A DNA stretch of 9,467 nucleotides from an uncultured Dyadobacter sp. (GTDB lineage Bacteria > Bacteroidota > Bacteroidia > Cytophagales > Spirosomataceae). Made by a program: the position numbers and the translations under genes. Shown here piece by piece: positions 1 through 6,930 of the stretch. The DNA lies in contig CAMLNK010000083.1 in assembly GCA_946481035.1 (NCBI GenBank), positions 1 through 9,467 on the forward strand, in the 5' to 3' direction. A model generated the notes under the pieces. It had not been told where the DNA came from, searched no databases, and saw only the letters and a list, made by a program, of their open reading frames with translations. The number at the start of each line of letters is the position of its first letter. The first letter of the stretch is position 1.

Positions 1-947
1 ACGAGGCCATCCGGAAGCAATGCAACCTCATTGTGGCGCATCATCCGATCATTTTCAAAGGCCTCAAAAAGCTCAACGGCAAGAACTACGTGGAGCGGAC
101 GGTCATCAAGGCCATCAAAAACGATATTGCGCTCTACGCTACCCATACCAACCTCGACCACGTGGTGGGAGGTGTAAACTGGCAGATCGCCAAACGCCTC
201 GGACTGCAAAACATGAAGGTGCTGGCGCCGAAAAAACAGATCCTCTCCAAACTGGCATTTTTCTGCCCCGTTGAAAACACCCAAGAAGTGCTGCAAGCGC
301 TATTCGAAGCGGGTGCCGGGGAAATCGGCGAATACCGCCATTGCAGTTTCCGGGCCGAGGGGCTGGGCACCTTTCTGCCCGGCGAAAATGCGAACCCGGC
401 CATTGGCGAGCGCGGTGAGCTGGAAACGGTGAAGGAGCATCGCGTGGAGGTAATGCTACCCTCGCATTTGCAGGCGCAGGTGCTGCGTGCACTCCGCCGC
501 GCGCACCCGTACGAGGAAGTAGCCTATTATATGTCCACGCTCGAAAACGAAAACCAGGAGGTCGGTGCCGGGGCGATCGGCGAGCTTCCGGAACCAATGG
601 ACACCACTGCTTTTCTGACATACCTAAAGCAAAACATGGAAGCGTCAGTGATCAAATACACTGAGCCGACGGGCAAGCCGATCCGTAGGGTAGCCGTTTG
701 TGGCGGAGCCGGCAGTTTTTTATTGCGCAATGCCGTTTCAGCGGGCGCCGACGCGTACATAACGGCAGATTACAAGTATCACGAATTTTTCGATGCCGAA
801 GGACGCATTATGATCTGTGACATAGGGCATTACGAAAGCGAAGTATTTACGAAAAATTTATTGCATGACTATATATCAGGAAAATTTAGTAATTTCGCAC
901 TCTGTTTGTCAGAAATCAGTACCAATCCGGTGCGGTATTTTTCCTGA
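1..947 (+). CDS. Nif3-like dinuclear metal centre protein with inserted PII-like domain (5' truncated)
   Basis: This is the C-terminal part of a Nif3 (YqfO/YbgI, DUF34) family protein. The reading frame is open from base 3, before the first internal ATG at 33, so the true start lies outside the window and roughly 50-60 residues are missing. The metal-site motifs are visible: the HHP motif in LIVAHHPIIFKG near the start, HTNLDHVVGG (His and Asp ligands) around bases 150-175, and the C-terminal DIGHYESE (His and Glu ligands) around 820-842. Between them, about bases 245-540, lies the extra PII/CutA-like domain seen in the long, YqfO-type members (from FFCPVENTQEVL to HPYEEVAYYM). Members form toroidal hexamers with two metal ions per subunit. 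Their cellular role is unsettled, and older annotation as GTP cyclohydrolase I type 2 is weakly supported. The next gene is the DUF164 zinc-ribbon protein, a neighbour found beside nif3 in several phyla. Confidence 0.93.
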   Translation, partial: EAIRKQCNLIVAHHPIIFKGLKKLNGKNYVERTVIKAIKNDIALYATHTNLDHVVGGVNWQIAKRLGLQNMKVLAPKKQILSKLAFFCPVENTQEVLQALFEAGAGEIGEYRHCSFRAEGLGTFLPGENANPAIGERGELETVKEHRVEVMLPSHLQAQVLRALRRAHPYEEVAYYMSTLENENQEVGAGAIGELPEPMDTTAFLTYLKQNMEASVIKYTEPTGKPIRRVAVCGGAGSFLLRNAVSAGADAYITADYKYHEFFDAEGRIMICDIGHYESEVFTKNLLHDYISGKFSNFALCLSEISTNPVRYFS

Positions 948-1044
948 AAACCGGTTTTGACAACGAATTCTGCTGATAATCTGTTTAAATTAGGGCTGAC
1001 TACCTCACATTTCAAGCATTGAAACAAGTCCATAAAAGACATAC

Positions 1045-1791
1045 ATGGAAAACACAATCGCACAAAAACTAGATGCTCTCCTGAAACTTCAGGAAATCGA
1101 TTCAAGCCTTGACGAAATACTAAAAACCCGCGGGGACCTTCCCGAAGAAGTAAGGGACCTGGAAGACGAGATCGTTGGATTCGAAACGCGTTTAGGAAAA
1201 TTTAAATCTGAAATTGCCAATCTGAATACCGAGATCGACAATTTCAAAAATGCGCAGAAAGAAGGGGAAAAGCTGATCAAAAAATACAAAGATCAGCAGA
1301 TGAATGTTCGCAACAACCGCGAATACGACGCCATCACCAAAGAAATAGAATTGCAGGAGCTCGATATGCAACTGGCCGACAAGAAGATCAACGAAGCCAG
1401 AGCCCGTATCCGCCTCATCGAAGAAGACGCCAACCGTGCGGAATCTATCCTGAACGAAAGAAACGAAGACCTGAAAGTTAAGAAAAACGAGCTTTCGGTG
1501 ATTACCTCAGAAAGCCAGGCCGAAGAACAGGCGCTGATCGCTGAAAGAGAAAAGCACGTCAAGAAAATCGAAGAACGCCTGTTGAAATCGTACCAAAAAA
1601 TCCGCGACAACTCGCTGAACGGTCTGGCCGTTGTGCATGTACAGCGCGGAGCTTGCGGCGGATGTTTCAGCATCGTTCCTCCTCAGCGCCAGGCTGATAT
1701 CCGTGAGCGTAAGAAATTGATCGTTTGCGAGCACTGCGGACGTATCCTCGCCGACGTAGAGAGCGTTCAGCCGGTTCACCAGCGCCGATAG
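1045..1791 (+). CDS. Coiled-coil C4 zinc-ribbon protein (DUF164/COG1579 family)
   Basis: A 248-residue cytoplasmic protein with the typical length and layout of the family. Residues about 10-180 form a long, charged, helical coiled coil rich in Glu, Lys and Leu, including the family signature NVRNNREYDAITKEIE at 87-102. The C-terminus is a four-cysteine zinc ribbon with Cys204, Cys207, Cys228 and Cys231 (CGGC and CEHC pairs). Proteins of this shape have been proposed to bind nucleic acid or act as chaperone-like tethers, but no firm role is known. The ATG at 1045 is the first in frame and gives the usual N-terminus (QKLDALLKLQEID). No Shine-Dalgarno sequence precedes it. It lies 97 bp after the Nif3 gene, so the two may be co-transcribed. 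I found no convincing TAnnTTTG promoter in that gap, although a TTGACA-like hexamer sits at 957-962. Transcription ends at the hairpin at 1810-1840. Confidence 0.92.
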   Translation: MENTIAQKLDALLKLQEIDSSLDEILKTRGDLPEEVRDLEDEIVGFETRLGKFKSEIANLNTEIDNFKNAQKEGEKLIKKYKDQQMNVRNNREYDAITKEIELQELDMQLADKKINEARARIRLIEEDANRAESILNERNEDLKVKKNELSVITSESQAEEQALIAEREKHVKKIEERLLKSYQKIRDNSLNGLAVVHVQRGACGGCFSIVPPQRQADIRERKKLIVCEHCGRILADVESVQPVHQRR

Positions 1792-1809
1792 GATTTAAAT
1801 ACTAAATTG

Positions 1810-1840
1810 AAAGGTTGTCTTATCCGGGCAACCTTTTTTT
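1810..1840 (+). terminator. Intrinsic terminator of the Nif3/zinc-ribbon unit
   Basis: A 10-bp stem pairs AAAGGTTGTC (1810-1819) with GGCAACCTTT (1827-1836), with one T-G wobble, around the 7-nt loop TTATCCG. A run of seven T residues occupies 1834-1840. It begins 19 bp after the stop of the zinc-ribbon gene and ends 39 bp before the start chosen for the next gene. Confidence 0.88.
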
Positions 1841-1869
1841 ATGTGCATTACCATGAGCAGGAGTCATTC

Positions 1870-1874
1870 GGAGG
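1870..1874 (+). promoter_or_regulatory. Shine-Dalgarno-like sequence deciding the start at 1880
   Basis: GGAGG lies 5 bp before the ATG at 1880. Such sequences are uncommon in this window, so it is useful evidence that translation begins here, just before the signal peptide, and not at the ATGs at 1841 or 1853. Bacteroidota use this signal weakly, so the signal peptide remains the stronger argument. Confidence 0.5.
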
Positions 1875-1879
1875 TCAAA

Positions 1880-3391
1880 ATGGGGGTATTCAGGCTGATA
1901 ATGTGCATGCTGCTCATCTCATTTATCGCCCGGCCTGCATTAGCAATCGACGAGCGAGCCGACGTCGTTTTTTCGCCAAAGCTTCAAAAAGCCTATTTCG
2001 AAATACAAAAACTGAGACTGCCCGCGGCTCGCGAACTCATCGATGATGAAAGAGCACTCAATGCCGACAATCCTTTCATCGCCTACCTCGACAGTTACGC
2101 CGACCTGCATTACCTGCTCATTGCCGAAGATCGTTCACGCTACAAGGTTTTCACTCAGCAACAGGACAAAAGACTCGATTTGGTGGGGAAGCTTTCCGAG
2201 AAATCCCCTTACAAACGGTTATTTCAGGCTGATATCCGTCTGCATTCCGCATTTGCCAAGCTCAAATTCGGCAACGAAGTGAGCGGTTCGTGGGAGATCA
2301 TCAAGGCCTACCGGCTTTTGGAGGAGAATCGCAGGAAATTTCCCTCATTTACCCCTACCCTCAAATCTCTCGGCCTCCTGCACGTGCTGATCGGTTCGAT
2401 TCCTGAAAATTACACGTGGATCGCCAAGATTCTTGGTTTGAAAGGCGACATCGCACAAGGTATCCGCGAGCTCAGGGAAGTAGTGAAAGAAGAACCTTTT
2501 TTCAAACAGGAAGCCGAACTGATTGACCTCCTGCTGCACGCGTATACCCTGCAACTAACGCCTGAACAGCAGGCTCGGATCCGGCAATGGCCCAGGGAAC
2601 AGCCCGATAACCTCCTGCTGCATTTCTTTGCCACGACGGTTTTAATGAAAGAAAACCGGAGTGAAGAAGCTTCGCATTTCCTGGCCGACGCGCCGACGGG
2701 CAAGGAGTATATGCCTTTCCCGTTCCTGCATTACCTGCGCGGGGAAATCGCGTTGCAAAGTGGCGATTACGATGACGCATTTGCCGCTTATGCCCGGTTT
2801 CTGAAACAATATGCGGGATTTAACTATATCAAAGACAGCTATTTTAAAATGTTCCTGTGCCGTTGGCTCGCCGGACGCGACCAGGAGGCCGCGGGTTATA
2901 TGCAAAAGGTAACCCAAACCGGCAGTACCATTGTGGAAGCCGATCAGTTTGCGGAAAGGATTGCTAAAGAATACAGCGAGGGAAAAATCAGTGCGAGGCA
3001 AAAAGTACTGTACAAAGCCCGGTATGCAACCGACGGCGGCTATTTTCAGAAGGCCTGGGAACTGATGAAGACAATTTCTGAAAAAAGTTTTGGTACAACT
3101 TATGAAAAGGCCGAATTCAATTATCGTATGGCGCGAATTTTTCAAAAATCCGGCCGTATCAATGATTGTGTGCCATTTTACGACCGCTCGATCGCCCTCG
3201 GGCAGGCGGACGCGGGCGCGGGAGGTTTTGCGGCGGCTTCTGCATTGCAAATGGGCTATATTTATCAAAAAAAGGCTGATAATCAGAAGGCTGTAATGTA
3301 TTTCAAAAAAGCTATGAGCTTCAAAAAGCACGAATATAAAAACAGCATCGACAACAAGGCACGCGCAGCACTTACAGAACTGGGGCAATAA
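1880..3391 (+). CDS. Secreted helical-repeat (TPR-like) protein, IML2/TTC39-like
   Basis: With the start at 1880 the product has 503 residues and begins with a textbook Sec signal peptide: MGVFRL, a hydrophobic core at 6-16, and a signal peptidase I site after ARPALA (Ala22). No lipobox cysteine is present, so it should be periplasmic or extracellular. GGAGG at 1870-1874, 5 bp before this ATG, supports the choice. The in-frame ATG at 1841 touches the T-tract of the terminator and would bury the signal peptide behind 13 polar residues; the ATG at 1853 is a less likely alternative. The rest is helical-hairpin repeat sequence, clearest at 283-310 (LHYLRGEIALQSGDYDDAFA) and 452-482 (ALQMGYIYQKKADNQKAVMY). 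Residues 163-201 (SLGLLHVLIGSIPENYTW, then LGLKGDIAQGIREL) resemble the signature of IML2/TTC39 proteins. The function is unknown; such proteins usually serve as protein-binding scaffolds. Its own promoter was not identified. Confidence 0.85.
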   Translation: MGVFRLIMCMLLISFIARPALAIDERADVVFSPKLQKAYFEIQKLRLPAARELIDDERALNADNPFIAYLDSYADLHYLLIAEDRSRYKVFTQQQDKRLDLVGKLSEKSPYKRLFQADIRLHSAFAKLKFGNEVSGSWEIIKAYRLLEENRRKFPSFTPTLKSLGLLHVLIGSIPENYTWIAKILGLKGDIAQGIRELREVVKEEPFFKQEAELIDLLLHAYTLQLTPEQQARIRQWPREQPDNLLLHFFATTVLMKENRSEEASHFLADAPTGKEYMPFPFLHYLRGEIALQSGDYDDAFAAYARFLKQYAGFNYIKDSYFKMFLCRWLAGRDQEAAGYMQKVTQTGSTIVEADQFAERIAKEYSEGKISARQKVLYKARYATDGGYFQKAWELMKTISEKSFGTTYEKAEFNYRMARIFQKSGRINDCVPFYDRSIALGQADAGAGGFAAASALQMGYIYQKKADNQKAVMYFKKAMSFKKHEYKNSIDNKARAALTELGQ

Positions 3392-3423
3392 CACCTGTTA
3401 CCAAACCGCACTTTCAGCGTATC

Positions 3424-3449
3424 AAGGATGCAAACATCAATGCGTCCTT
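3424..3449 (+). promoter_or_regulatory. Hairpin in the radC leader
   Basis: AAGGATGCA (3424-3432) pairs with TGCGTCCTT (3441-3449): 9 bp with one T-G wobble and an 8-nt loop. The stem ends 4 nt before the radC ATG at 3454. No T-tract follows, so it is not a standard intrinsic terminator. It could influence translation initiation or simply be a chance fold. Confidence 0.4.
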
Positions 3450-3453
3450 CGAT

Positions 3454-4158
3454 ATGCCCAGAAAAAAGAGCGACAATCCGAAAGTGATCATCAACTGGCA
3501 CGATGATGACAAACCCCGTGAAAAATTCATGAACAAAGGCCGGGCTGCCTGCTCGGACTCGGAACTGATGGCAATCCTGATCCGCTCGGGTACCACAGAC
3601 ATGACCGCCGTAGACCTTGCCAAGGCACTGATGACATCGGTGGGCAACAATATCAACGAACTGGCCAAGCTGAATGTCCGGGACCTGACCAAAATCAAAG
3701 GGATCGGAGAAGCGAAGGCACTCACCATTCTGGCCGCATTGGAACTCGGCAGGCGCCGCAAAGACATTATTTCCGATAAAAAGCGCAAGATCATCGGCTC
3801 CCAACCCGTTTACGAGGCCATGCGCCCTTACCTGATGGACAAAACCCATGAGGAATTCTGGATTTTACTGCTCAACCGCGGAAATTACATCATGCGCACG
3901 ATACAGGTGAGCGTAGGAGGCATTTCCGGCACTGCTACCGATATAAAAATGATATTCAAAATCGCGCTGGACCATATGGCCAGTTCCCTGATACTGGTGC
4001 ATAACCATCCATCAGGACAGTTGATACCGAGTTTCGCCGATAAGGTGCTCACCGAGCAAATAAAAGAGGCAGGCCGATTGCTCGACCTGCCTGTTCAGGA
4101 CCATATCATTTTCACCGATGACGGCTATTATAGCTTTAAGGATTCCGGCGAAATGTGA
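3454..4158 (+). CDS. radC: RadC family JAB/JAMM domain protein
   Basis: A 234-residue protein of full RadC length. The N-terminal UPF0758 part (about 18-102) has the conserved PREKFMNKGRAACSDSELMA opening and a helix-hairpin-helix stretch, IKGIGEAKAL, at 81-90. The C-terminal JAB domain (about 112-233) carries a complete JAMM metalloprotease-type zinc site: Glu134 in EEFWILLLNR, then His183, His185, Ser193 and Asp196 in the HNHPSG segment with spacing HxHx7SxxD. RadC was named for a DNA-repair phenotype later attributed to another gene, and its true substrate is unknown. The zinc site is intact here, so a hydrolase activity is possible. The ATG at 3454 is the only reasonable start and gives the usual N-terminal extension. 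The gene lies 62 bp after the repeat-protein gene, preceded by a small hairpin, and its TGA stop abuts the stop of the convergent lipoprotein gene. Confidence 0.96.
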   Translation: MPRKKSDNPKVIINWHDDDKPREKFMNKGRAACSDSELMAILIRSGTTDMTAVDLAKALMTSVGNNINELAKLNVRDLTKIKGIGEAKALTILAALELGRRRKDIISDKKRKIIGSQPVYEAMRPYLMDKTHEEFWILLLNRGNYIMRTIQVSVGGISGTATDIKMIFKIALDHMASSLILVHNHPSGQLIPSFADKVLTEQIKEAGRLLDLPVQDHIIFTDDGYYSFKDSGEM

Positions 4159-4161
4159 TCA
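4156..4161. other. TGATCA palindrome holding both convergent stop codons
   Basis: TGA at 4156-4158 ends radC on the + strand, and TCA at 4159-4161 read on the other strand is the TGA of the DUF3298 lipoprotein gene. There are zero bases between the two coding regions, so each transcript's 3' end must extend antisense into its neighbour. Confidence 0.95.
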
Positions 4162-4974
4162 GAACACCGCTTCTTTCCGGATAATGCCGTTCAGCTCCTC
4201 GTACGGGATCGAAAGTTCGATCGGTCCGCGCGCGTAGGCGGCTATTTCGTAAGGATTATAGAAGAAAAGGACTCCTTCCGGGGTGAACACATAATTGGCA
4301 GGGATAAAGAACTTGTGATTGGCGAGAAAGTAGCCGGCATCTTCCAGGTCGACACCCGGCGCCAGTTTTTCCAGCTCACGGAATTTCTTTTCAACCAGGT
4401 TCAGCAATGCGACCGAATCGGCGACGAAGCTCTTCATTTCGACTTCATTGCCCGTCTTGCCATCGAACGCATGGTAGGAGGTGAAGCTGTTGGGATGCGC
4501 ACCTCCGGTAAATGCATAATGGTCCATTTGATAGAAAAGCACTTTCGGCGTCGTCATAACGGTATCACCGTGCAATTCCACTTCCCAGCAACCGGGCGAG
4601 TCGGGAAACTCCTTTTTGAAATCGTTATAGTTCTTTTCAAAAACCTCAAATGCCGCTTTGGGCGTTTTGTTCGCTTCCAGGCGCGCGAGGGCGCTGGCCG
4701 GATCTCCGTACGAATTCAACCGTTTGATCGTCTTTTCGGTGAGGATTTCCCGGATTTTCGTAGCAACGGCACTGGAATCGGTCGGTTCCCAGAGACTGAT
4801 TATCACAGAAACTCCTTTGTTCGAGACCGTGTCACAACCACCGAACTGCTCTTTTTTCACCTCACCGGTATGATAGTCTACCTTACTAACCGCTTCTTCC
4901 TTTTTTGACGACTGGTTACATGCCCAAAAGAGCGCAGCGCTGAACGCCAGGGCAGCCATTTGCTTCAAACCCAT
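4159..4974 (-). CDS. DUF3298 domain lipoprotein (RsiV-like C-terminal domain)
   Basis: A 271-residue predicted lipoprotein. The N-terminus is a short signal sequence (MGLKQMAALAFSAALFWAC) ending in Cys19, followed by a Ser/Lys/Glu-rich linker. The lipobox is slightly unusual, with bulky Phe-Trp before Ala-Cys. Residues about 45-155 look like the DUF4163 half and about 175-262 like DUF3298, with the signatures GGAHPNSFTSYHAFDGKTG (157-175) and FFYNPYEIAAYARG (237-250) followed by IPYEEL. The same fold forms the extracytoplasmic part of Bacillus RsiV, where it binds lysozyme, but this protein has no transmembrane anti-sigma part. It is the last gene after the kinase and LytTR regulator, 29 bp behind the regulator, which suggests co-transcription and a role in sensing or responding at the envelope. 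That role is inference; only the domain call and lipoprotein nature are read from the sequence. Confidence 0.9.
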   Translation of the reverse strand: MGLKQMAALAFSAALFWACNQSSKKEEAVSKVDYHTGEVKKEQFGGCDTVSNKGVSVIISLWEPTDSSAVATKIREILTEKTIKRLNSYGDPASALARLEANKTPKAAFEVFEKNYNDFKKEFPDSPGCWEVELHGDTVMTTPKVLFYQMDHYAFTGGAHPNSFTSYHAFDGKTGNEVEMKSFVADSVALLNLVEKKFRELEKLAPGVDLEDAGYFLANHKFFIPANYVFTPEGVLFFYNPYEIAAYARGPIELSIPYEELNGIIRKEAVF

Positions 4975-5003
4975 AGTTTGTGTGTTTTATGGTTCGGGAA
5001 GAG

Positions 5004-5738
5004 TTAAAGGCTCATCAGTTCCTTGAAACGGATGGCCTGACGGCGTGAAATTTCGATTTTGTCCCCGCCTTGCAAGGTCACCAGAAGTCCGCCGCTGAAC
5101 CAGGGTTCGATTTTCTCGATCCAATGCAGGTTGATAATATGCTTGCGGTTGGCGCGGAAGTAAGTATTCGGATCCAGGCGCTCTTCCAGGTTGTTCAACG
5201 ATTTCAGTACCAAAGGCTTCTGATCGTCGAAATGCAGACGCACATAGTTCCCCATCGATTCGAACAGGCGGATTTTACCCAGTTTTACAAACCAGCATTT
5301 TTCGCCGTCTTTCACAAACACCTGATCATTTTCGCCTAGCACCTTCTCCGCGCGCTCGCTCGCATGCGCGGGAGCTTCCGGCTGGGCCTGATTTTCTTCA
5401 ATGCGGTGGATGGTTTCTTTGAGGCGCTCGGTATCAATCGGTTTCAACAGGTAATCCAATGCATTGAACTCAAATGCTTTAATAGCATATTCATCGAATG
5501 CAGTCGTAAAAATCACCTCCGGGCTTTTGCCTTCGATCGCCGAAAGTAGCTCAAAACCGTTTTTGCCAGGCATTTGAATGTCCAGGAAAAGCAATTCAGG
5601 CTGCTGCTCTTCGATAAGCTTCAATGCCTCTTCCGCATTTGCGGCCTCTCCTACTATTTCAATTTTAGTGTATGGTTCGAGCAATCTTTTCAGCTCATTG
5701 CGGGCTAGTCGCTCATCATCTACAATTAAGGTCCTCAT
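5004..5738 (-). CDS. LytTR-type response regulator
   Basis: A 244-residue two-domain transcription regulator. The receiver domain (about 1-115) has the acidic pair Asp7-Asp8, the phosphoacceptor Asp53 in LLFLDIQMPG, the switch Thr79 and the invariant Lys99 in DYLLKPI. A linker rich in Glu and Ala follows at about 116-140, then a LytTR DNA-binding domain at about 140-242, with ESMGNYVRLHF and the hallmark YFRANRKHIINLHWIEKI. All phosphorylation residues are present, so it should be activated by the kinase encoded 51 bp upstream. LytTR regulators bind pairs of short direct repeats. The target is unknown, but autoregulation of its own operon is a natural possibility given the repeated boxes upstream of the kinase gene. 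The ATG at 5738 gives the standard MRTLIVDDERLAR start. Confidence 0.96.
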   Translation of the reverse strand: MRTLIVDDERLARNELKRLLEPYTKIEIVGEAANAEEALKLIEEQQPELLFLDIQMPGKNGFELLSAIEGKSPEVIFTTAFDEYAIKAFEFNALDYLLKPIDTERLKETIHRIEENQAQPEAPAHASERAEKVLGENDQVFVKDGEKCWFVKLGKIRLFESMGNYVRLHFDDQKPLVLKSLNNLEERLDPNTYFRANRKHIINLHWIEKIEPWFSGGLLVTLQGGDKIEISRRQAIRFKELMSL

Positions 5739-5789
5739 GGCGGATGGATCAGTTAGGAATAATAAATAGACAGTATATTGATTTGGTCA

Positions 5790-6887
5790 TTAGTTTTCTT
5801 TTTCGGAATCCTCTCCCACCATCATCACTCCCTCGGAAAGCATCGGAATTTTGATTTCCGAGCACACCACATTCTCTTTCTCCTGAAAAATCCGGAATGT
5901 TGCGGCCTTACCGTACAAAATCGATAGCCGTTCGGCTGTATTTTTAAGGCCAACCCCGCCGGATTCGGTGTTGCCAAGGTTGCCTGCATTCACTTCCGTA
6001 CTGCCCAGGTTACCCGAGTTATGGATCGTGATTACCAGCAACTCATTTGCAATTTCCGATTTTAGGCCGATAAATCCACCTCCCATTTGCTTCGCCACAC
6101 CGTGTTTGATACCATTCTCGACGAGCGTTTGCAACATCATAGGCGGTACCTGCCAATAAATGGCCTGCGGGTTGGTAGTAATGCTATAACAAAGGCGGTC
6201 TTCATAACGCACTTTTTCCAGTTCAAGGTAGTCTTCCACCGTGCGAAGCTCCTCCTGCAAATCGACGGTCTTCCGCCGATCGGCCAGCAATGAGTTCCTT
6301 AATATATTAGACAATTGCGTAATGCTGAGCTGCGCACGTTTGGGATCTTCATACACGAGCGCGCGGATGCTGTTCAACGCATTGAATGTAAAATGCGGGT
6401 TGAGCTGCGAACGGAGCACTTTCGCCTCCGCCTCGCGCATCGACATTTTGAGCATGATTTTCTCGTAGCTGGCCAGCCGGTTCTGTTCTATATAATGATA
6501 AACCGTGTAGGACAGTATCCACGCCAGCAGAATTTTACACCAGTTGGTATAATATGACCAGAAAATGAGCGGCTGGTTGAATAGGTTGTGTTCAAGAATC
6601 TCCCGGTCCATCGGCTGATTGATCATCGTCATGATAAGCCCCAGCCATAGTACCGATCCTATTACACGCAATGCAAGCCTGGGCAACGGCAACGAAGACC
6701 AGTTCCACCGCCTGATAACTAGTCGATATACATGGGTAAGACAAATACCTAACAGGATATTGGCGAGCGCAGAATAAAATTCAGTCAGTTTAAAACCGTA
6801 CTCCAATACATAAGGAATGTATTCGAACATGATTATCAATGTCCATCCAAGAATTTGCAGGGTCCAATAGATGCGTTTTTTGGACAT
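5790..6887 (-). CDS. LytS/YehU-type membrane sensor histidine kinase
   Basis: A 365-residue kinase of the His_kinase (PF06580) type. Four hydrophobic segments (about 8-22, 36-56, 72-91 and 106-130) form the membrane part, with no separate periplasmic sensor domain. A short coiled linker leads to the phosphoacceptor motif RSQLNPHFTFNALNS with His165. The ATPase domain has the N box VENGIKHG (Asn258) and a glycine box, GGVGLKNTAERL, at 310-321. Between these boxes is a small in-frame duplication, GNLGSTE/GNLGNTE (292-308). I chose the ATG at 6887 (MSKKRIYW) because this family usually begins just before the first membrane helix. An ATG at 6893 and a GTG at 6923 are also in frame, but the GTG overlaps a TAnnTTTG match and is less likely. 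It should phosphorylate the LytTR regulator encoded downstream; the stimulus is unknown. Confidence 0.93.
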   Translation of the reverse strand: MSKKRIYWTLQILGWTLIIMFEYIPYVLEYGFKLTEFYSALANILLGICLTHVYRLVIRRWNWSSLPLPRLALRVIGSVLWLGLIMTMINQPMDREILEHNLFNQPLIFWSYYTNWCKILLAWILSYTVYHYIEQNRLASYEKIMLKMSMREAEAKVLRSQLNPHFTFNALNSIRALVYEDPKRAQLSITQLSNILRNSLLADRRKTVDLQEELRTVEDYLELEKVRYEDRLCYSITTNPQAIYWQVPPMMLQTLVENGIKHGVAKQMGGGFIGLKSEIANELLVITIHNSGNLGSTEVNAGNLGNTESGGVGLKNTAERLSILYGKAATFRIFQEKENVVCSEIKIPMLSEGVMMVGEDSEKEN

Positions 6888-6922
6888 GAACATAGGAACG
6901 CTGATGATGTATTGAAAAGCCA

Positions 6923-6930
6923 CAAATGTA
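6923..6930 (-). promoter_or_regulatory. Candidate -7 element of the kinase/regulator/lipoprotein operon
   Basis: The - strand reads TACATTTG here, a perfect match to TAnnTTTG. It lies about 35 bp before the chosen kinase start, which would give a leader of roughly 25-30 nt. No good -33 TTTG sits 19-21 bp upstream, so a helper protein may be needed or the match may be chance. It overlaps one arm of the inverted repeat at 6927-6963. Confidence 0.4.

Noticed and set aside
139..621. Antisense open frame opposite the Nif3 gene.
   Set aside because: Arg/Pro/Ala-rich low-complexity product, an artefact of the GC-rich codons of Nif3 on the + strand.
957..985. A sigma70-like promoter before the zinc-ribbon gene (TTGACA at 957-962).
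   Set aside because: No -10 or TAnnTTTG element is found at a usable distance; TAATCT at 977-982 is only 14 bp away, and the phylum uses a different consensus.
2642..3394. A long open frame of 250 codons antisense to the repeat-protein gene.
   Set aside because: It is fully inside a convincing gene on the other strand, has no recognisable domain, and its composition (many Cys, Phe, Arg) is typical of an antisense shadow.
4141..4190. Possible bidirectional terminator around the convergent stops, using TCCGG at 4144-4148 and CCGGA near 4178.
   Set aside because: Only 5 bp pair across about 28 bp of loop and no T-tract lies on either side.
4315..4908. A 197-codon open frame on the + strand opposite the DUF3298 lipoprotein gene.
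   Set aside because: The - strand frame has a lipoprotein signal and clear DUF3298 motifs, while the + strand product shows no family pattern and no start signal.
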